Numbered from the stretch's first letter, positions 51,107 through 61,282 are shown. The stretch: 64,000 nucleotides of DNA from Lachnospiraceae bacterium UBA935 (GCA_002293525.1 DBDJ01000072.1:105143-169142), one strand, 5' to 3'. A program made the numbers and translations. Notes: generated from the letters alone by a model not told the origin.

Positions 51107-51655
51107 AATTTCTTCTCCTTTCATCATATTTTTGATATTTAATGATAAAGCTTTATCTTATCAGCTGTGCCCTTTAGATTAAGATATCTGCTTCAGTCTG
51201 GGCCGAGCATGCTATTTAACATATTGCATGCCTCATTTTGTGGTTATATAACTTGGTTTCACCATAAAATCATTCTGGATTTATAAGTACTATTCTGCTG
51301 TGTGCAATTATATTATTTTTACAAGTAATATTTATTTTCTATATCATATTATTTGTTGTACTCATTGCAATGTAGGACAACGTTATTCTCGTTCCAAAAA
51401 ACTACATATTATTACATAGTACCGCACATTCCATCTTACGCATTGTTTGCTCGGTCGATTGATTTTAATTGTATCATGATTTAAACATTTTGGCAACACA
51501 AAATTATGCTTTTTGATGTGTTATTTTTAAGTTAAAATAAATCAGTTATTTTTATTATCCTAATTATATTTTTATTGCTTGATGTTGTAAAAATATTCTT
51601 CTAGTATTAATGTTTTCGTTATATAACTTATTGCATATTGTCTTTTGGTTGGTTG
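51107..51655. other. AT-rich intergenic region, about 550 bases
   Basis: No gene is seen. It must carry the promoter of the secreted-protein unit. It is AT-rich with an imperfect palindrome around ATTGCAAT (51365-51372). No sure promoter was fixed. Confidence 0.45.
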
Positions 51656-51659
51656 ACAC

Positions 51660-51703
51660 AAAAATGCAGCCGTCTCTCATGAAAGAGATTCGACTGCATT
51701 TTT
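51660..51703 (-). terminator. rho-independent terminator of gltX
   Basis: On the minus strand AAAATGCAGTCGAATCTC pairs with GAGACGGCTGCATTTT around a short loop, and a T-run follows. It lies 65 bases beyond the gltX stop. Confidence 0.92.
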
Positions 51704-51767
51704 GACTCCTTTCTTATATTAAGTCAGGGTATTCAATTATCTTAATTCGTATGGTATATTGACACCA

Positions 51768-53219
51768 CTATTGCTCCAGCAACCGGATCCCGGTGCGGAT
51801 TCTTTGAACCGTTTCCGCTTTGCCCAGCAGCTCCATGATTTCCGTGGCCCCGGCTGGGGTCATCGCCTTACCTGATACTGCCGTGCGGACCGGCCACATG
51901 ACATAACCGTTTTTATACTGATGCTGTTCCGCATAATGGAGAAGCGTGGCATACAGGGCATCATTAGTGTAATCATCCTGCGTCTCCAGCAAGGGAAGAA
52001 GATCCTTTAACACTTCCAGCGAGCTTTCCTTGGTGGTTTTCATTTTCTTATGGGTGTAGATTTCCGGGTCATAGTCCGGTAAATGTTCCAAAAAGCCGAT
52101 CAGCTCCGGGATGTCGGAATAAAGTTCGATTCTGGTCTTGACCATTGCGGCGATCTTCTCAAAATCGGCGGCCCGGGTAACCGTCTGCTTGATAATGGGT
52201 AGTGCCTGACTGCGAAAAGCTGCCTCATCCATGGCCTTAAGATATTCCCCGTTCATCCACCGCAGTTTTCCGATATCAAATACAGCAGGAGACTTGGAGA
52301 TACGGTGGTAATCAAACTGGCTGATTAATTCTTCCAACGGGAAGATTTCCTGGTTGCTTTCCGGGCTCCAGCCCAGCAGTGCAATAAAATTGACGATGGC
52401 TTCGGGGAGGAAACCTTGATCCAGCAGGTCCTCAAAGGAAGAATGACCGCTGCGTTTGCTGAGTTTCTTATGTTCCGCGTCGGTGATCAGCGGCAGGTGG
52501 ACATAGGTCGGCACTTTCCATCCGAAAGCCTGATACAGTCGGTTATATTTGGGGGAAGAGGACAGATATTCGTTGCCCCTGACCACATGAGTGATCTCCA
52601 TCAGGTGGTCGTCTACCACATTGGCAAAATTATAAGTGGGATAACCGTCAGACTTGATCAGGATCATGTCATCCAGTTCGGCATTGTCCACCGTGATATC
52701 TCCGTACAGCTCATCGCGGAAGACGGTGCTTCCGGTCTGCGGATTGTTCTGACGGATCACATAGGGACAGCCGGATGCCAGCTTCTGCGCTGTTTCCTCA
52801 GCTGTAAGGCCAAGACAGTGTTTATCGTAGCTGCTGATTTCTTTGCCCTCGACAATCTCGGTTTTCAAGGCCTTAAGCCGCTCTGCGTCACAAAAACAAT
52901 AATAAGCTTCACCCTTATCGATCAGCTCTTTGGCATATTGAAGATAGATGCCCTGTTCCTTCCTCTCGCTCTGTATATAGGGGCCTAAACCTTTGTCCCG
53001 GCCAGGCCCTTCATCATAATGAATGCCGGCCTTTTCCAGGGTCCGGTAGATGATTTCCACGGCTCCTTCGACAAAGCGCTCCCTGTCGGTATCTTCGATC
53101 CGGATAATAAAATCGCCGCCCTCGTGCTTGGCAATCAGGTATTCGTAAAGGGCCGAACGTAGGTTGCCGACATGCATCTTGCCGGTGGGACTTGGCGCAA
53201 ATCTGGTTCTGATTTTCAT
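51768..53219 (-). CDS. gltX: glutamate-tRNA ligase
   Basis: A 483-residue class I aminoacyl-tRNA synthetase that charges tRNA-Glu. It begins MKIRTRFAPSPTGKMHVGNLRSAL (HIGH-type motif is HVGN), with IRIEDTDRER, and the KMSKS-type loop KKLSKRSG. Length is standard; the C-terminal anticodon-binding bundle is complete. GGAG precedes the ATG at fair spacing. It has its own strong terminator. Whether it is the discriminating or non-discriminating type is not decided here. Confidence 0.96.
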   Translation of the reverse strand: MKIRTRFAPSPTGKMHVGNLRSALYEYLIAKHEGGDFIIRIEDTDRERFVEGAVEIIYRTLEKAGIHYDEGPGRDKGLGPYIQSERKEQGIYLQYAKELIDKGEAYYCFCDAERLKALKTEIVEGKEISSYDKHCLGLTAEETAQKLASGCPYVIRQNNPQTGSTVFRDELYGDITVDNAELDDMILIKSDGYPTYNFANVVDDHLMEITHVVRGNEYLSSSPKYNRLYQAFGWKVPTYVHLPLITDAEHKKLSKRSGHSSFEDLLDQGFLPEAIVNFIALLGWSPESNQEIFPLEELISQFDYHRISKSPAVFDIGKLRWMNGEYLKAMDEAAFRSQALPIIKQTVTRAADFEKIAAMVKTRIELYSDIPELIGFLEHLPDYDPEIYTHKKMKTTKESSLEVLKDLLPLLETQDDYTNDALYATLLHYAEQHQYKNGYVMWPVRTAVSGKAMTPAGATEIMELLGKAETVQRIRTGIRLLEQ

Positions 53220-53344
53220 AGTAAGTCAACTCCTGTCATAATTAGCAGAAATTACACTGAATCTGCTTTACTTATATCATAATGTAAATAACCAAAAACT
53301 ACAATCCCAAAATACTTTGACAAAAAAGTTCCTGACTTAAGTGT

Positions 53345-53366
53345 GTTACTGTTCAGATCTAGTCAC
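53345..53366 (+). repeat. GTTACTGTTCAG motif, copy C
   Basis: GTTACTGTTCAG-ATCTAGTC; the same 11-mer core is at 12661-12671 (inverted), 28028 and 60041. It lies between divergent gltX and the HD-GYP gene. Confidence 0.7.
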
Positions 53367-53375
53367 ATTCTAAAG

Positions 53376-53404
53376 TTGACAGAAAGAATCATACCTTTTA
53401 TAAT
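53376..53404 (+). promoter_or_regulatory. consensus sigma-A promoter of the HD-GYP gene
   Basis: TTGACA (53376-53381), 17 bases, TATAAT (53399-53404): a full consensus match about 100 bases before the ATG. Confidence 0.9.
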
Positions 53405-53502
53405 ATAAAGCGCAAAGGCACAGTTTCTTACTATTTAATTTTTTCAATTTTCCAAATTTATTCAGCAACCTGACCTTGGCTTGCGGAAAACATGGGGATA
53501 TT

Positions 53503-54675
53503 ATGAACATATCACGGCATTCTCTATTATTCGGATTATCCTATGCCCTTGACATAGCGGGCAAAAACAATCTTTCTCACTCCAAAAGTACCGCCTATCT
53601 GGCTGTCAGGATGGCAGACAGGCTGGGATTTGACGGGGATATGGTGCTCCCGCTTTATTATGCCGCCTTGCTTCACGACATCGGTATCAGTAATGAATAT
53701 AAAATGTTTGAACATTGTGCGATCGGGGCGGAGATGCTGGAAAAACTGCCGCTAACAAGCGAGATTCCGCTCTATGTTCTATATCACCATGAGCTCATCG
53801 GTGGAACCGGTCCATTTGGTCTGTCCGGGGACGATATTCCGATAGCTTCGCAGATCATCTGCCTCGCCAGCGCATTTGACGACCAATTCGGCAAAAAGGC
53901 GGAGGGCTTTAATCACAGCCTGTTCCAGCAGGCGGAAAACTGGTTGGCGGAAGTGCGTCCCTTGTTCAGGGAAGACGTCGCCAATGCCTTCTTGGATCTG
54001 ATGAAGCAGGAAGCTTTTCTTCTGGATTATTTTAGCCAGGAGACCAAATACCGGCTGTCTGAAAAGATCGTGGTCGGTGACGACGTGCACTATGGATATG
54101 GTGAAGTGCAGCAGTTTGCGCTGTGTTTTGCCGATATTATCGACCGCCGCAGCCCGTTTACCTACACACATTCACAAGGAATCGCGATGCTGGCCAGAGA
54201 AGCCGCCGCGCTTCTGAGCTTCGATGCCGAAGTTCAGGACAAAATGTACATAGCCGGGCTTCTGCACGACATCGGCAAGCTGCATGTATCAACCGACATT
54301 CTTCATAAGAACGGCCCGCTGACACCGGAAGAGCGCTTCGAGATCAACAAACACACCTATTATACCCGCAAGATCCTGGAGCAGATCCCGGGCCTGGAAG
54401 ACGTCACCCGCTACGCTTCCAATCACCATGAAAAAATGGACGGAACCGGATATCCTTACCGCATGGCAGGCGATGAACTGAGCGAACTGGAAAGGGTCAT
54501 GGCAATCTGCGACGTTTATCAGGCACTGACGGAAGAGCGGCCCTATCGAGCCCCCCTGACTCCGGAAAAAGTGTGGGGCATCATTGATAAGATGACCGAT
54601 AACGGTCATCTGGACAAGGATTTAGCCGAGAAACTTAAAGCAATGGATTTCGGGCACGCAGCGCCTGCATCATAA
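53503..54675 (+). CDS. tandem HD / HD-GYP domain phosphodiesterase
   Basis: A 390-residue cytosolic protein with two HD-fold halves. The first (about 15-170) has LLHDIGIS and a degenerate YHHELIGGTGPFG. The second (about 200-385) is a full HD-GYP domain, with LLHDIGKLHVS, HTYYTRKIL, SNHHEKMDGTGYPY and AICDVYQALTEERPYR. HD-GYP proteins degrade cyclic di-GMP or related dinucleotides. No receiver or sensor domain is present; the first HD half may regulate. ATG 53503 has GGGGA upstream; the frame is open to 53476. It is driven by a consensus promoter. Confidence 0.88.
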   Translation: MNISRHSLLFGLSYALDIAGKNNLSHSKSTAYLAVRMADRLGFDGDMVLPLYYAALLHDIGISNEYKMFEHCAIGAEMLEKLPLTSEIPLYVLYHHELIGGTGPFGLSGDDIPIASQIICLASAFDDQFGKKAEGFNHSLFQQAENWLAEVRPLFREDVANAFLDLMKQEAFLLDYFSQETKYRLSEKIVVGDDVHYGYGEVQQFALCFADIIDRRSPFTYTHSQGIAMLAREAAALLSFDAEVQDKMYIAGLLHDIGKLHVSTDILHKNGPLTPEERFEINKHTYYTRKILEQIPGLEDVTRYASNHHEKMDGTGYPYRMAGDELSELERVMAICDVYQALTEERPYRAPLTPEKVWGIIDKMTDNGHLDKDLAEKLKAMDFGHAAPAS

Positions 54676-54759
54676 TTACTATGGCAAGTACTACCGGTCA
54701 GTAAAGTAGGCCAATTGCTTCTCACTTATTTTCATAAATTTAACCAACAGGAGCCGTTC

Positions 54760-56259
54760 ATGGTATTCAACTCCACTGTGTTTATTTTTTTACTGTTTCC
54801 CATATGTCTTGCGGTCTATTACTTCCTGCTCAGAAAAGGCCGCGGCAACCGGGCTAAATATTGGCTGATTATGATGTCCCTATTGTTTTATGCTGCCGCT
54901 TCTCCTTGGCTACTGCTATGGCTGGGCGGGAGCATCTTAGTCAACCGGCTGTTTCTGTGCCGGGTCCGCCAGTGGGGAAAAAGAATATTGGTACCGGCGG
55001 TACTTCTTAATCTGCTTTTGCTATGCTGCGGCCGCTATTTTAGCATGATCCCGGTGCTGGGCATAAGTTTTTTTACCTTCCAGCAGATTTCCTTCCTGAT
55101 TGACAGTTACCGGGGCGAGGCCGAAGAATGCCATTCGCTCGATTACATCTTGTTTGTCCTTTATTTTCCCAAACTTCTGCAGGGACCGATTGCCATCCAC
55201 AGTGAACTGATGCCGCAATTCCGAAACCTTGATAAGATCCGCTTCGATGTGGAACGTTTCTACCGAGGACTGGTTTTGTTCGTCCTCGGTCTGGCCAAAA
55301 AGACCCTGCTGGCAGATACCTTGGGACAGGCTGTCGATTACGGTTATGCCAACCTGCTTTCGATAAATGCGCCCGATGCGCTGATCGTGATGTTATCCTT
55401 TTCTTTTCAGCTCTACTTTGATTTCAGCGGTTATTGTGACATGGCGATGGGCGTAAGCCGGATGCTGGGGATTGAACTGCCGGTCAATTTTGACTCGCCC
55501 TATCAGGCCACCGACATCATCGGTTTCTGGAAAGGGTGGCATATGACACTCACCCGTTTTTTAACCAGATATGTCTACATCCCCCTGGGCGGGAACCGGC
55601 GGGGCAAAGGTAATATGTACCGGAATCTTTTGCTGGTATTTTTCGTCAGCGGATTGTGGCATGGCGCCGGGCTGACTTTTATCGTATGGGGCATGATGCA
55701 CGGCTTTCTTTACGTGGTAACCAGAATGATCCAGTCGGCAGGTGCCGGTCGCCGCTCTGCCGGAAACAGGGAGGGCGCTGCTGACAACAGGGAGAGCGCT
55801 GCTGACAACAGGAAGAGTGCTGCCGGGCTAGTGTATGGGAAGATTTTGCACCAAAAGTTCCCGGCAGCTTTAAAAACAGCCGGCCTTTTCATCTATGTGA
55901 CCGTTGCCTGGGTTTTCTTCCGGGCTCCCTCACTTCCGGATGCCGCCCTTCTCCTTAAGACTGCCTTGCATTTCCCATGGCAGCGAATCGGGCGGCAGCT
56001 GGCCGCTTGCTTTAATAAGGATGAATTCTGGTATATGATTAAGGTAATCCGGCTCGATCGCTGGGAATATGGCCATTATGCGTTGACCTTTTTATTTTTG
56101 ACGGTTTCATCTCTCCTTGTATTTAAAGCAAAAAATGCCTTGGCGGCGGCTGACAGATACCGGCCGGGTACTGTCGGTGCGCTGATGCTGGCCGGACTGT
56201 TCGGCTGGTGCGTAATTTCACTTTCAGGAGTAAGCACTTTTCTTTATGTAAATTTTTAG
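54760..56259 (+). CDS. MBOAT family O-acyltransferase (DltB/AlgI-like)
   Basis: A 499-residue polytopic membrane protein of the MBOAT family that moves acyl groups across or onto surface polymers. Family features are QQISFLIDSYRGE, LYFPKLLQGPI, the DFSGYCDMAMGVSRMLG block, FWKGWHMTLTRFLTRYVYIPLGGNR and the catalytic His region VSGLWHGAG. An insertion near residues 330-350 has repeated NREGAADN/NRESAADN/NRKSAAG units from 24-bp DNA repeats. ATG 54760 has AGGAG before it. It pairs with the downstream SGNH gene as in alginate or secondary cell wall polymer acetylation. Confidence 0.93.
   Translation: MVFNSTVFIFLLFPICLAVYYFLLRKGRGNRAKYWLIMMSLLFYAAASPWLLLWLGGSILVNRLFLCRVRQWGKRILVPAVLLNLLLLCCGRYFSMIPVLGISFFTFQQISFLIDSYRGEAEECHSLDYILFVLYFPKLLQGPIAIHSELMPQFRNLDKIRFDVERFYRGLVLFVLGLAKKTLLADTLGQAVDYGYANLLSINAPDALIVMLSFSFQLYFDFSGYCDMAMGVSRMLGIELPVNFDSPYQATDIIGFWKGWHMTLTRFLTRYVYIPLGGNRRGKGNMYRNLLLVFFVSGLWHGAGLTFIVWGMMHGFLYVVTRMIQSAGAGRRSAGNREGAADNRESAADNRKSAAGLVYGKILHQKFPAALKTAGLFIYVTVAWVFFRAPSLPDAALLLKTALHFPWQRIGRQLAACFNKDEFWYMIKVIRLDRWEYGHYALTFLFLTVSSLLVFKAKNALAAADRYRPGTVGALMLAGLFGWCVISLSGVSTFLYVNF
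55755..55835 (+). repeat. 24-bp in-frame tandem repeats in the MBOAT gene
   Basis: Units of GGCGCTGCTGACAACAGGGA type appear about three times and encode the hydrophilic NRESAADN units in a predicted loop. Confidence 0.75.
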
Positions 56260-56342
56260 ACAACTGCTGCCAAGGGAATACCGAATCTTCCCATTGTACA
56301 AGCCCATCTGCTCTGATTACTTGAAGCGAAAGGATGCCGCAC

Positions 56343-57389
56343 ATGCCTGCTTATCGGAAAAGCTTAGTTATCTTTGCCATATTTACTTTCATCATATTGG
56401 GAAGCGTCATCGCAGTTACCATCGTAGTCGATCCGTTTTTTCAGTATCATAAGCCGCTTCCCGGTTTTCCTTATCTGATCGACAATCAGATCAATCAGAA
56501 TCCCGGCATGGCTAAGAATATGGAGTATGACAGCGTCATTCTGGGTTCCTCTATGACTGTTAATTTTAATACCAGCTGGTTTGACGAACTGATGGGGCTC
56601 AATACCATCAAACTAAGCTACAGCGCGGCCTACCCTAAGGATCAGGCCAATATCATGGAGATCCTGTTTGACAGCCCCAATCAAGTGGATAACGTTTTTC
56701 TTGGAATAGATGTCATCACCTACATGGCCGGGGTCGAAGAAACCAAATATCCGATCCCGGAATATCTCTATAACGACAAGGTGTATGACGATGTCGGGTA
56801 TCTATTGAATAAAGACGTGCTGTTAAACTACATCCTCCGCCCCATTGCTGATCAGGAAAAGTCTGACCTGGCAACGATCTATGCCAGCTGGTGGACCGAA
56901 GAATACTATGACGAGGAATGGGTCCTGGCTCATTATACATCTCCTGAGCAGACCGCCGCCGAAACCCCCAGCGACGCGTATATCGCCGCGGTAGAGGCCA
57001 ATCTCTCCCAAAACATCTGTCCTTTTATCGAGGCGAATCCCGACACGGATTTTGTCATCTTTTTCCCGCCTTACAGCATCCTCTTCTGGAATGATGTCCT
57101 GCGGGAAAACCATCTGGAAGCCACGCTGGAAGAAATCCGTTATCTGTGCGAGCGGCTTGAGGCTTATGAAAACGTCAGCCTTTATTTCTTCCTGGACCAG
57201 GAATGGATTGTCACCGATCTGAACCATTATGCCGATTACAGCCATTATCATCCTGATTTCAACCGCTATATGGTCGAATGCTTTGCTGACGGAACTTGCC
57301 GGGTTGAAGACATTGAAACCAATCTGAATCATATGCGAAACATCGTTGAGGATTACGATTTTGATACATTGCTTTCCGGCACTTCATAA
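56343..57389 (+). CDS. DltD/AlgX-like SGNH hydrolase, membrane-anchored
   Basis: A 348-residue protein with an N-terminal membrane helix (about residues 7-30) and an extracytoplasmic SGNH-type domain. YDSVILGSSMTVNF supplies the Ser (GSSM), and a D-x-x-H pair appears near the end (DYSHYHPDFN). Such proteins follow MBOAT genes and finish the acyl transfer outside the cell. The start is placed at ATG 56343 because AAAGGA stands at better spacing than for 56334. The acceptor polymer is not identified. It probably forms a two-gene unit with the MBOAT gene, 83 bases apart. Confidence 0.85.
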   Translation: MPAYRKSLVIFAIFTFIILGSVIAVTIVVDPFFQYHKPLPGFPYLIDNQINQNPGMAKNMEYDSVILGSSMTVNFNTSWFDELMGLNTIKLSYSAAYPKDQANIMEILFDSPNQVDNVFLGIDVITYMAGVEETKYPIPEYLYNDKVYDDVGYLLNKDVLLNYILRPIADQEKSDLATIYASWWTEEYYDEEWVLAHYTSPEQTAAETPSDAYIAAVEANLSQNICPFIEANPDTDFVIFFPPYSILFWNDVLRENHLEATLEEIRYLCERLEAYENVSLYFFLDQEWIVTDLNHYADYSHYHPDFNRYMVECFADGTCRVEDIETNLNHMRNIVEDYDFDTLLSGTS

Positions 57390-57469
57390 ACTTATCTTTT
57401 CCCACCAGAGCGCACTTTCCAAGAACCGTACTGTGCCAGCCAGAATCGCCATGTCGGTATGTTTTTGGG

Positions 57470-59992
57470 TCAAGTTCTTAACACGTTGTCCAGATAATGG
57501 CCTGTTGGGGTACAGGCCGCTTTTGCAACCGTCTCTGGCTTACCTTGGGCAATGATCTCACCGCCCGCGTCTCCGCCCTCCGGCCCGAAATCAATGACCC
57601 AGTCGGACATGGCGATAACATCCAGGTTATGTTCCACGCAGATCACTGTGTTGCCGTTATCTACCAGCTCGCCAAGCAGCATGGCCAGCTTTTTCACGTC
57701 GTGAGGATGAAGCCCCGTGGTCGGTTCATCCAGAAGATAGAGCGTATGCCCGTTTGCGCGTTTTCCCAGTTCTTTTGCCAGTTTGACGCGCTGGGCTTCG
57801 CCGCCGGACAAGGTCGTGGCCGGCTGGCCGAGACCCAGATAGCCGAGGCCGACTTTTTGCAGCACCGCCAGCCTGTCCATGACCGGCGGCACATCCTGGA
57901 ATGCCATTGCCGCCTCATCAATACTCATCTGTAATACGTCGGCAATACTAAAACCTTCATACCGTACCTCCAAAACCGGCTTCTGGAACCGGCGTCCGTG
58001 ACAGACAGGACATCTCACCCTGACATCCGGCAGGAAGTGCATCGATATGGCAAGCTCTCCGCTTCCCTCACATTTTTCACATCTGCCGCCCGGCACGTTA
58101 AAGGAAAAGTGCTTCGGCAGCAGTTTTTGCTTCTTGGCTTCCGCCAAGGAAGCAAATAAATCCCGGATATCAGCAAAGATGTCCGTGTATGTCGCGGCGT
58201 TGGACCGGCTTGTCCTGCCGATGGGCGACTGGTCAATGGTAATGATGTCGCGGACGTTTTCCAGACCCGAGATCTGAAGGTGCTCGGGCTTTTCCCTGGA
58301 GTGTCCGAAATAAATATCCGCTTCACGTGCTAAAATATCAAACAGCAAGGTGGATTTCCCGCTGCCGGATACCCCGGTTAAGGAGATCAGCATTCCTAAA
58401 GGCAGGCTGACATCGATATTTTTCAGGTTGTGCTTATGTGCACCGGATATGAAAATATGCTGTCCGTTTCCGCTCCTCCGCCTTGCGGGAAGGTGTAACC
58501 GTTCCGTGCCGGAAAGAAATCGTCCGGTGCAGGAAGCTTCACAGCCTGCGATCTCGGCCGGCGTTCCCGCTGCGACGACCTCTCCGCCGCCCCGTCCTGC
58601 TGCCGGGCCAAAATCCACAATATGATCGGCAGCCCGCATGATCTCTGGATCATGTTCGATCACCAGCACCGTATTGCCTAAATCCCGTAATCTTAATAAG
58701 ACCTCTATCATCCTCTGGGTGTCACGGGCATGCAGACCGGTTGTCGGCTCATCCAGCACATACAGCACCCCGGTAAGGCCGCTGCCCAGAAGCGAGGCCA
58801 GCCGAAGCCGCTGAGCTTCTCCAGCCGACAGGGTGACAGCGGCACGTTCCATGCTTAAATAGCCTATTCCTACATCTACGAGCCGCTTGATCCGCTGTTC
58901 CAAATCATCTATAATCGGTCTGGCAATCAGCAAAGCCTCCGGTGTTGTGACCGTTTTAAGCGCTCTGACCCAGACCCCGACATCGTGGAGTGATTTCTGG
59001 CCAAGCTCAATGATATTGACATCCCCGACTGTCACACCGGCGCTTTCTTTGCGTAATCTTATCCCATTACACTCAGGACAGACTGCTTGCCGGAACAGGC
59101 CGCCGACCTGATTCCCGTTCCCGCCTTCGGAATACCGGCGCCGGATATTGGTGATAACACCCTCGAACCGTCCTTCCGGAACCGTCCGGGGTGGCTTGAT
59201 CCCGGGGAAATGCCGGCCGAACTGCGGGCTTTGAACGCCGTACAGTAAATAATCCATCTGCACCTGCCCATAGTCTTCCAGGGGCTCGGCAGCACTGATG
59301 GGAAACCCGTAAAAACGGCCGGCATTTTCGATTGCCTCCGAATAGCGGCCGATAAGGAATTTATCCCAGATGCGAACCCCGCCGTCGCTAATACTTAAGC
59401 GGGGATCAATGATTTTGTCCATGTCCGGCGTATTGACCATGCCAAGGCCCCGGCACTCCGGGCAGGCACCCTCCGGCTTGTTAAAGGAAAAGTGGCTCAT
59501 CGTCAGTTCCGGGACTTTTTCCCCACAGGAGGGACAGGCAATCATAAGATTGTCAGAACCGGCAGCATCGTCATTCAGCCAGTCTTCTTCCTCCATTTCA
59601 AACGGCTGACGTATCAGACTGCCGCAACGCGGACATTTCCGGACGCCGAGCTTGGCAAAGAGGATCCGCAGATAGGTAAAGACCTCCGTGATCGTACCCA
59701 CCGTGGAGCGGGGATTACGGTTGTTGTTTTGCTGGTCGATGCTTATCGACGGGGACAGCCCCAGAATCGCATCTACCTTGGGCTTACTGATAAAATCTGT
59801 CACCAGCCCCATTGATTCCATATACTGCCGCTGACATTCCTTCTGCAGGATATCCAGTGCCAGTGTCGATTTTCCGCTGCCCGAAAGCCCGGTGAACACC
59901 ACCAGTTTGTTTTTAGGTATTTGTAGCGAGATGTTTTTGAGGTTGTTTTCTTTAGCCCCTTTTATTTCGATATAATCTACATAGGTAACCAT
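57470..59992 (-). CDS. UvrA-like excinuclease paralogue (short class)
   Basis: An 840-residue UvrA-type ABC ATPase, shorter than canonical UvrA (about 940). The first ATPase half starts with GLSGSGKST and has CPRCG and CPSCGEKVP zinc-binding cysteines, and the second has GVSGSGKST and KCEGSGE plus CPVCHGRRF. Both signature and Walker B regions (TLSGGEAQRVKLA, YLLDEPTTGLHPHD) are intact. Short UvrA paralogues of this kind often protect against DNA-binding drugs and are not necessarily part of general UvrABC repair. ATG 59992 has AGGAG; the frame is open to 60037. No uvrB or uvrC is nearby. Confidence 0.85.
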   Translation of the reverse strand: MVTYVDYIEIKGAKENNLKNISLQIPKNKLVVFTGLSGSGKSTLALDILQKECQRQYMESMGLVTDFISKPKVDAILGLSPSISIDQQNNNRNPRSTVGTITEVFTYLRILFAKLGVRKCPRCGSLIRQPFEMEEEDWLNDDAAGSDNLMIACPSCGEKVPELTMSHFSFNKPEGACPECRGLGMVNTPDMDKIIDPRLSISDGGVRIWDKFLIGRYSEAIENAGRFYGFPISAAEPLEDYGQVQMDYLLYGVQSPQFGRHFPGIKPPRTVPEGRFEGVITNIRRRYSEGGNGNQVGGLFRQAVCPECNGIRLRKESAGVTVGDVNIIELGQKSLHDVGVWVRALKTVTTPEALLIARPIIDDLEQRIKRLVDVGIGYLSMERAAVTLSAGEAQRLRLASLLGSGLTGVLYVLDEPTTGLHARDTQRMIEVLLRLRDLGNTVLVIEHDPEIMRAADHIVDFGPAAGRGGGEVVAAGTPAEIAGCEASCTGRFLSGTERLHLPARRRSGNGQHIFISGAHKHNLKNIDVSLPLGMLISLTGVSGSGKSTLLFDILAREADIYFGHSREKPEHLQISGLENVRDIITIDQSPIGRTSRSNAATYTDIFADIRDLFASLAEAKKQKLLPKHFSFNVPGGRCEKCEGSGELAISMHFLPDVRVRCPVCHGRRFQKPVLEVRYEGFSIADVLQMSIDEAAMAFQDVPPVMDRLAVLQKVGLGYLGLGQPATTLSGGEAQRVKLAKELGKRANGHTLYLLDEPTTGLHPHDVKKLAMLLGELVDNGNTVICVEHNLDVIAMSDWVIDFGPEGGDAGGEIIAQGKPETVAKAACTPTGHYLDNVLRT

Positions 59993-60040
59993 CGTTTTTC
60001 TCCTTCGCTTTCGCATGATTGTGTGACTTTGCGGCACAGC

Positions 60041-60200
60041 GTTACTGTTCAGCCATAGCTATTCAATGAGCAGATATACAGATGAACCATTACAATGATG
60101 CACACAAATCGCAAAGAGCGCGATTTGGCCATGCAATTCTCGGGATTTTGGGGAAATACGTCCCAAAACCCTCGCGGACGGTGGAAGGCTGAACGCTACC
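60041..60200 (+). repeat. dispersed intergenic element, copy D
   Basis: GTTACTGTTCAG (60041-60052), AAATCGC (60106-60112) pairing with GCGATTT (60120-60126), CTCGGGATTTTGG, and CCTCGCGGACGG with GGAAGGCTGAACGCT. The same order occurs on the minus strand at 12440-12700; the last part resembles the 38776 foldback. It fills the gap between the UvrA-like and AraC genes. Confidence 0.6.
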
Positions 60201-60264
60201 GGCACAGCTCCTATGATAGAAGAAAAAAAGATAAAAATCTTGACTTTGCTTGCGAAATTCTCAT

Positions 60265-61179
60265 CTATGATCTGTTCAGCTGACGGACCGGACGTGCCTC
60301 GATATACCCGCGATAGCCCCGTGGCTCCAGTTGAAACCGCGGCGCGTCTTCGTCCGCCCATTCAAAGCCGTACAGTTCCGGCGTGTATGTTTTCATCATT
60401 TCCCACAATTCCGTAATCGCCTCGTCGAAACGGCTGTCTTCAAAAGGCTGGCCTTGGAAGACCATCAGCTGGCAGGGCGGCAGCGCAATCACTTCAAACC
60501 CGTCCGGCACAATGCCGGCATAGTCTGCCGGCACTTCGACCCCCTGTGCATAGACGGAGGTTCCCGGCGTGCGGAAAGAATTCGGAAGCCACATTCCGAT
60601 CGGCTCATACAATGCCTCTTTTACACTGCACAAAAGGCCCCAGACATCGCAGCCGACTTCCTCGATGTACTCTGAATATTCGGTAGCCTTCGCGCCCCGT
60701 CTCAAGATCAGCTTTCGTGCCGGACGCTCTATTACCTGGACGAAAACTGTCCTGCTTACGTTTTTTCTCTCCATAGGTCGTTCTCCTTTCAAAAAATAGT
60801 AATACCGCTCGCGGATGGGATCCGGCATGAACAGATAAATAGGTACAGGGCTTTTACTGTATTTATGCGGCGTTACCCCAAACTCCTTGGAAAATGCCCT
60901 TGTAAAGCCCTCGTGTGAGTCAAAGACAAAGTCAAACGCAACATCGACGACCTTGATCTTGGCGTCGTCACGGAGTTTCAGGGCGGCCCGGGCAAGCCTC
61001 AGGGCACGGATGTAGTCAAAAGGCGTCTTGCCGGTGAATTCCTTAAACAGCCTGGCACAATGAAAAGGCGAATAACCGGCGCATCTTGACAGATCACGCA
61101 AGGTAATCGGGTTGCGGATATTCTGTTCGATATAATCCTGCATCCGCTGAACAGCTTCAACCTGTTCTGATTTATCCAT
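60265..61179 (-). CDS. AraC-family regulator with a GyrI-like effector domain
   Basis: A 304-residue regulator. The N-terminal AraC-type DNA-binding domain (about 8-105) has LRDLSRCAGYSPFHCARLFKEF and FDSHEGFTRAFSKEFGVTPHKY. The C-terminal half (about 135-295) is a GyrI/BmrR-like small-molecule-binding domain ending near GYIEARPV. This layout is that of Rob/SoxS-like multidrug sensing proteins. AAGGAGG stands before the ATG at 61179. It lies upstream of the UvrA-like gene on the same strand, so it may control it, but a repeat element separates them. Confidence 0.9.
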   Translation of the reverse strand: MDKSEQVEAVQRMQDYIEQNIRNPITLRDLSRCAGYSPFHCARLFKEFTGKTPFDYIRALRLARAALKLRDDAKIKVVDVAFDFVFDSHEGFTRAFSKEFGVTPHKYSKSPVPIYLFMPDPIRERYYYFLKGERPMERKNVSRTVFVQVIERPARKLILRRGAKATEYSEYIEEVGCDVWGLLCSVKEALYEPIGMWLPNSFRTPGTSVYAQGVEVPADYAGIVPDGFEVIALPPCQLMVFQGQPFEDSRFDEAITELWEMMKTYTPELYGFEWADEDAPRFQLEPRGYRGYIEARPVRQLNRS

Positions 61180-61282
61180 GGCTTTTCCTCCTTATCTTTA
61201 AGGATTATAGCACAGCTTACCCTGTAAGTCTTGATCCGTATTACAAAAACAATTAATTTAAGGGGAAATTTGCACAAATAAC

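Noticed and set aside
57470..59992. Calling this gene canonical uvrA
   Set aside because: It is about 100 residues shorter than housekeeping UvrA and has no uvrB neighbour; a paralogue is likelier.
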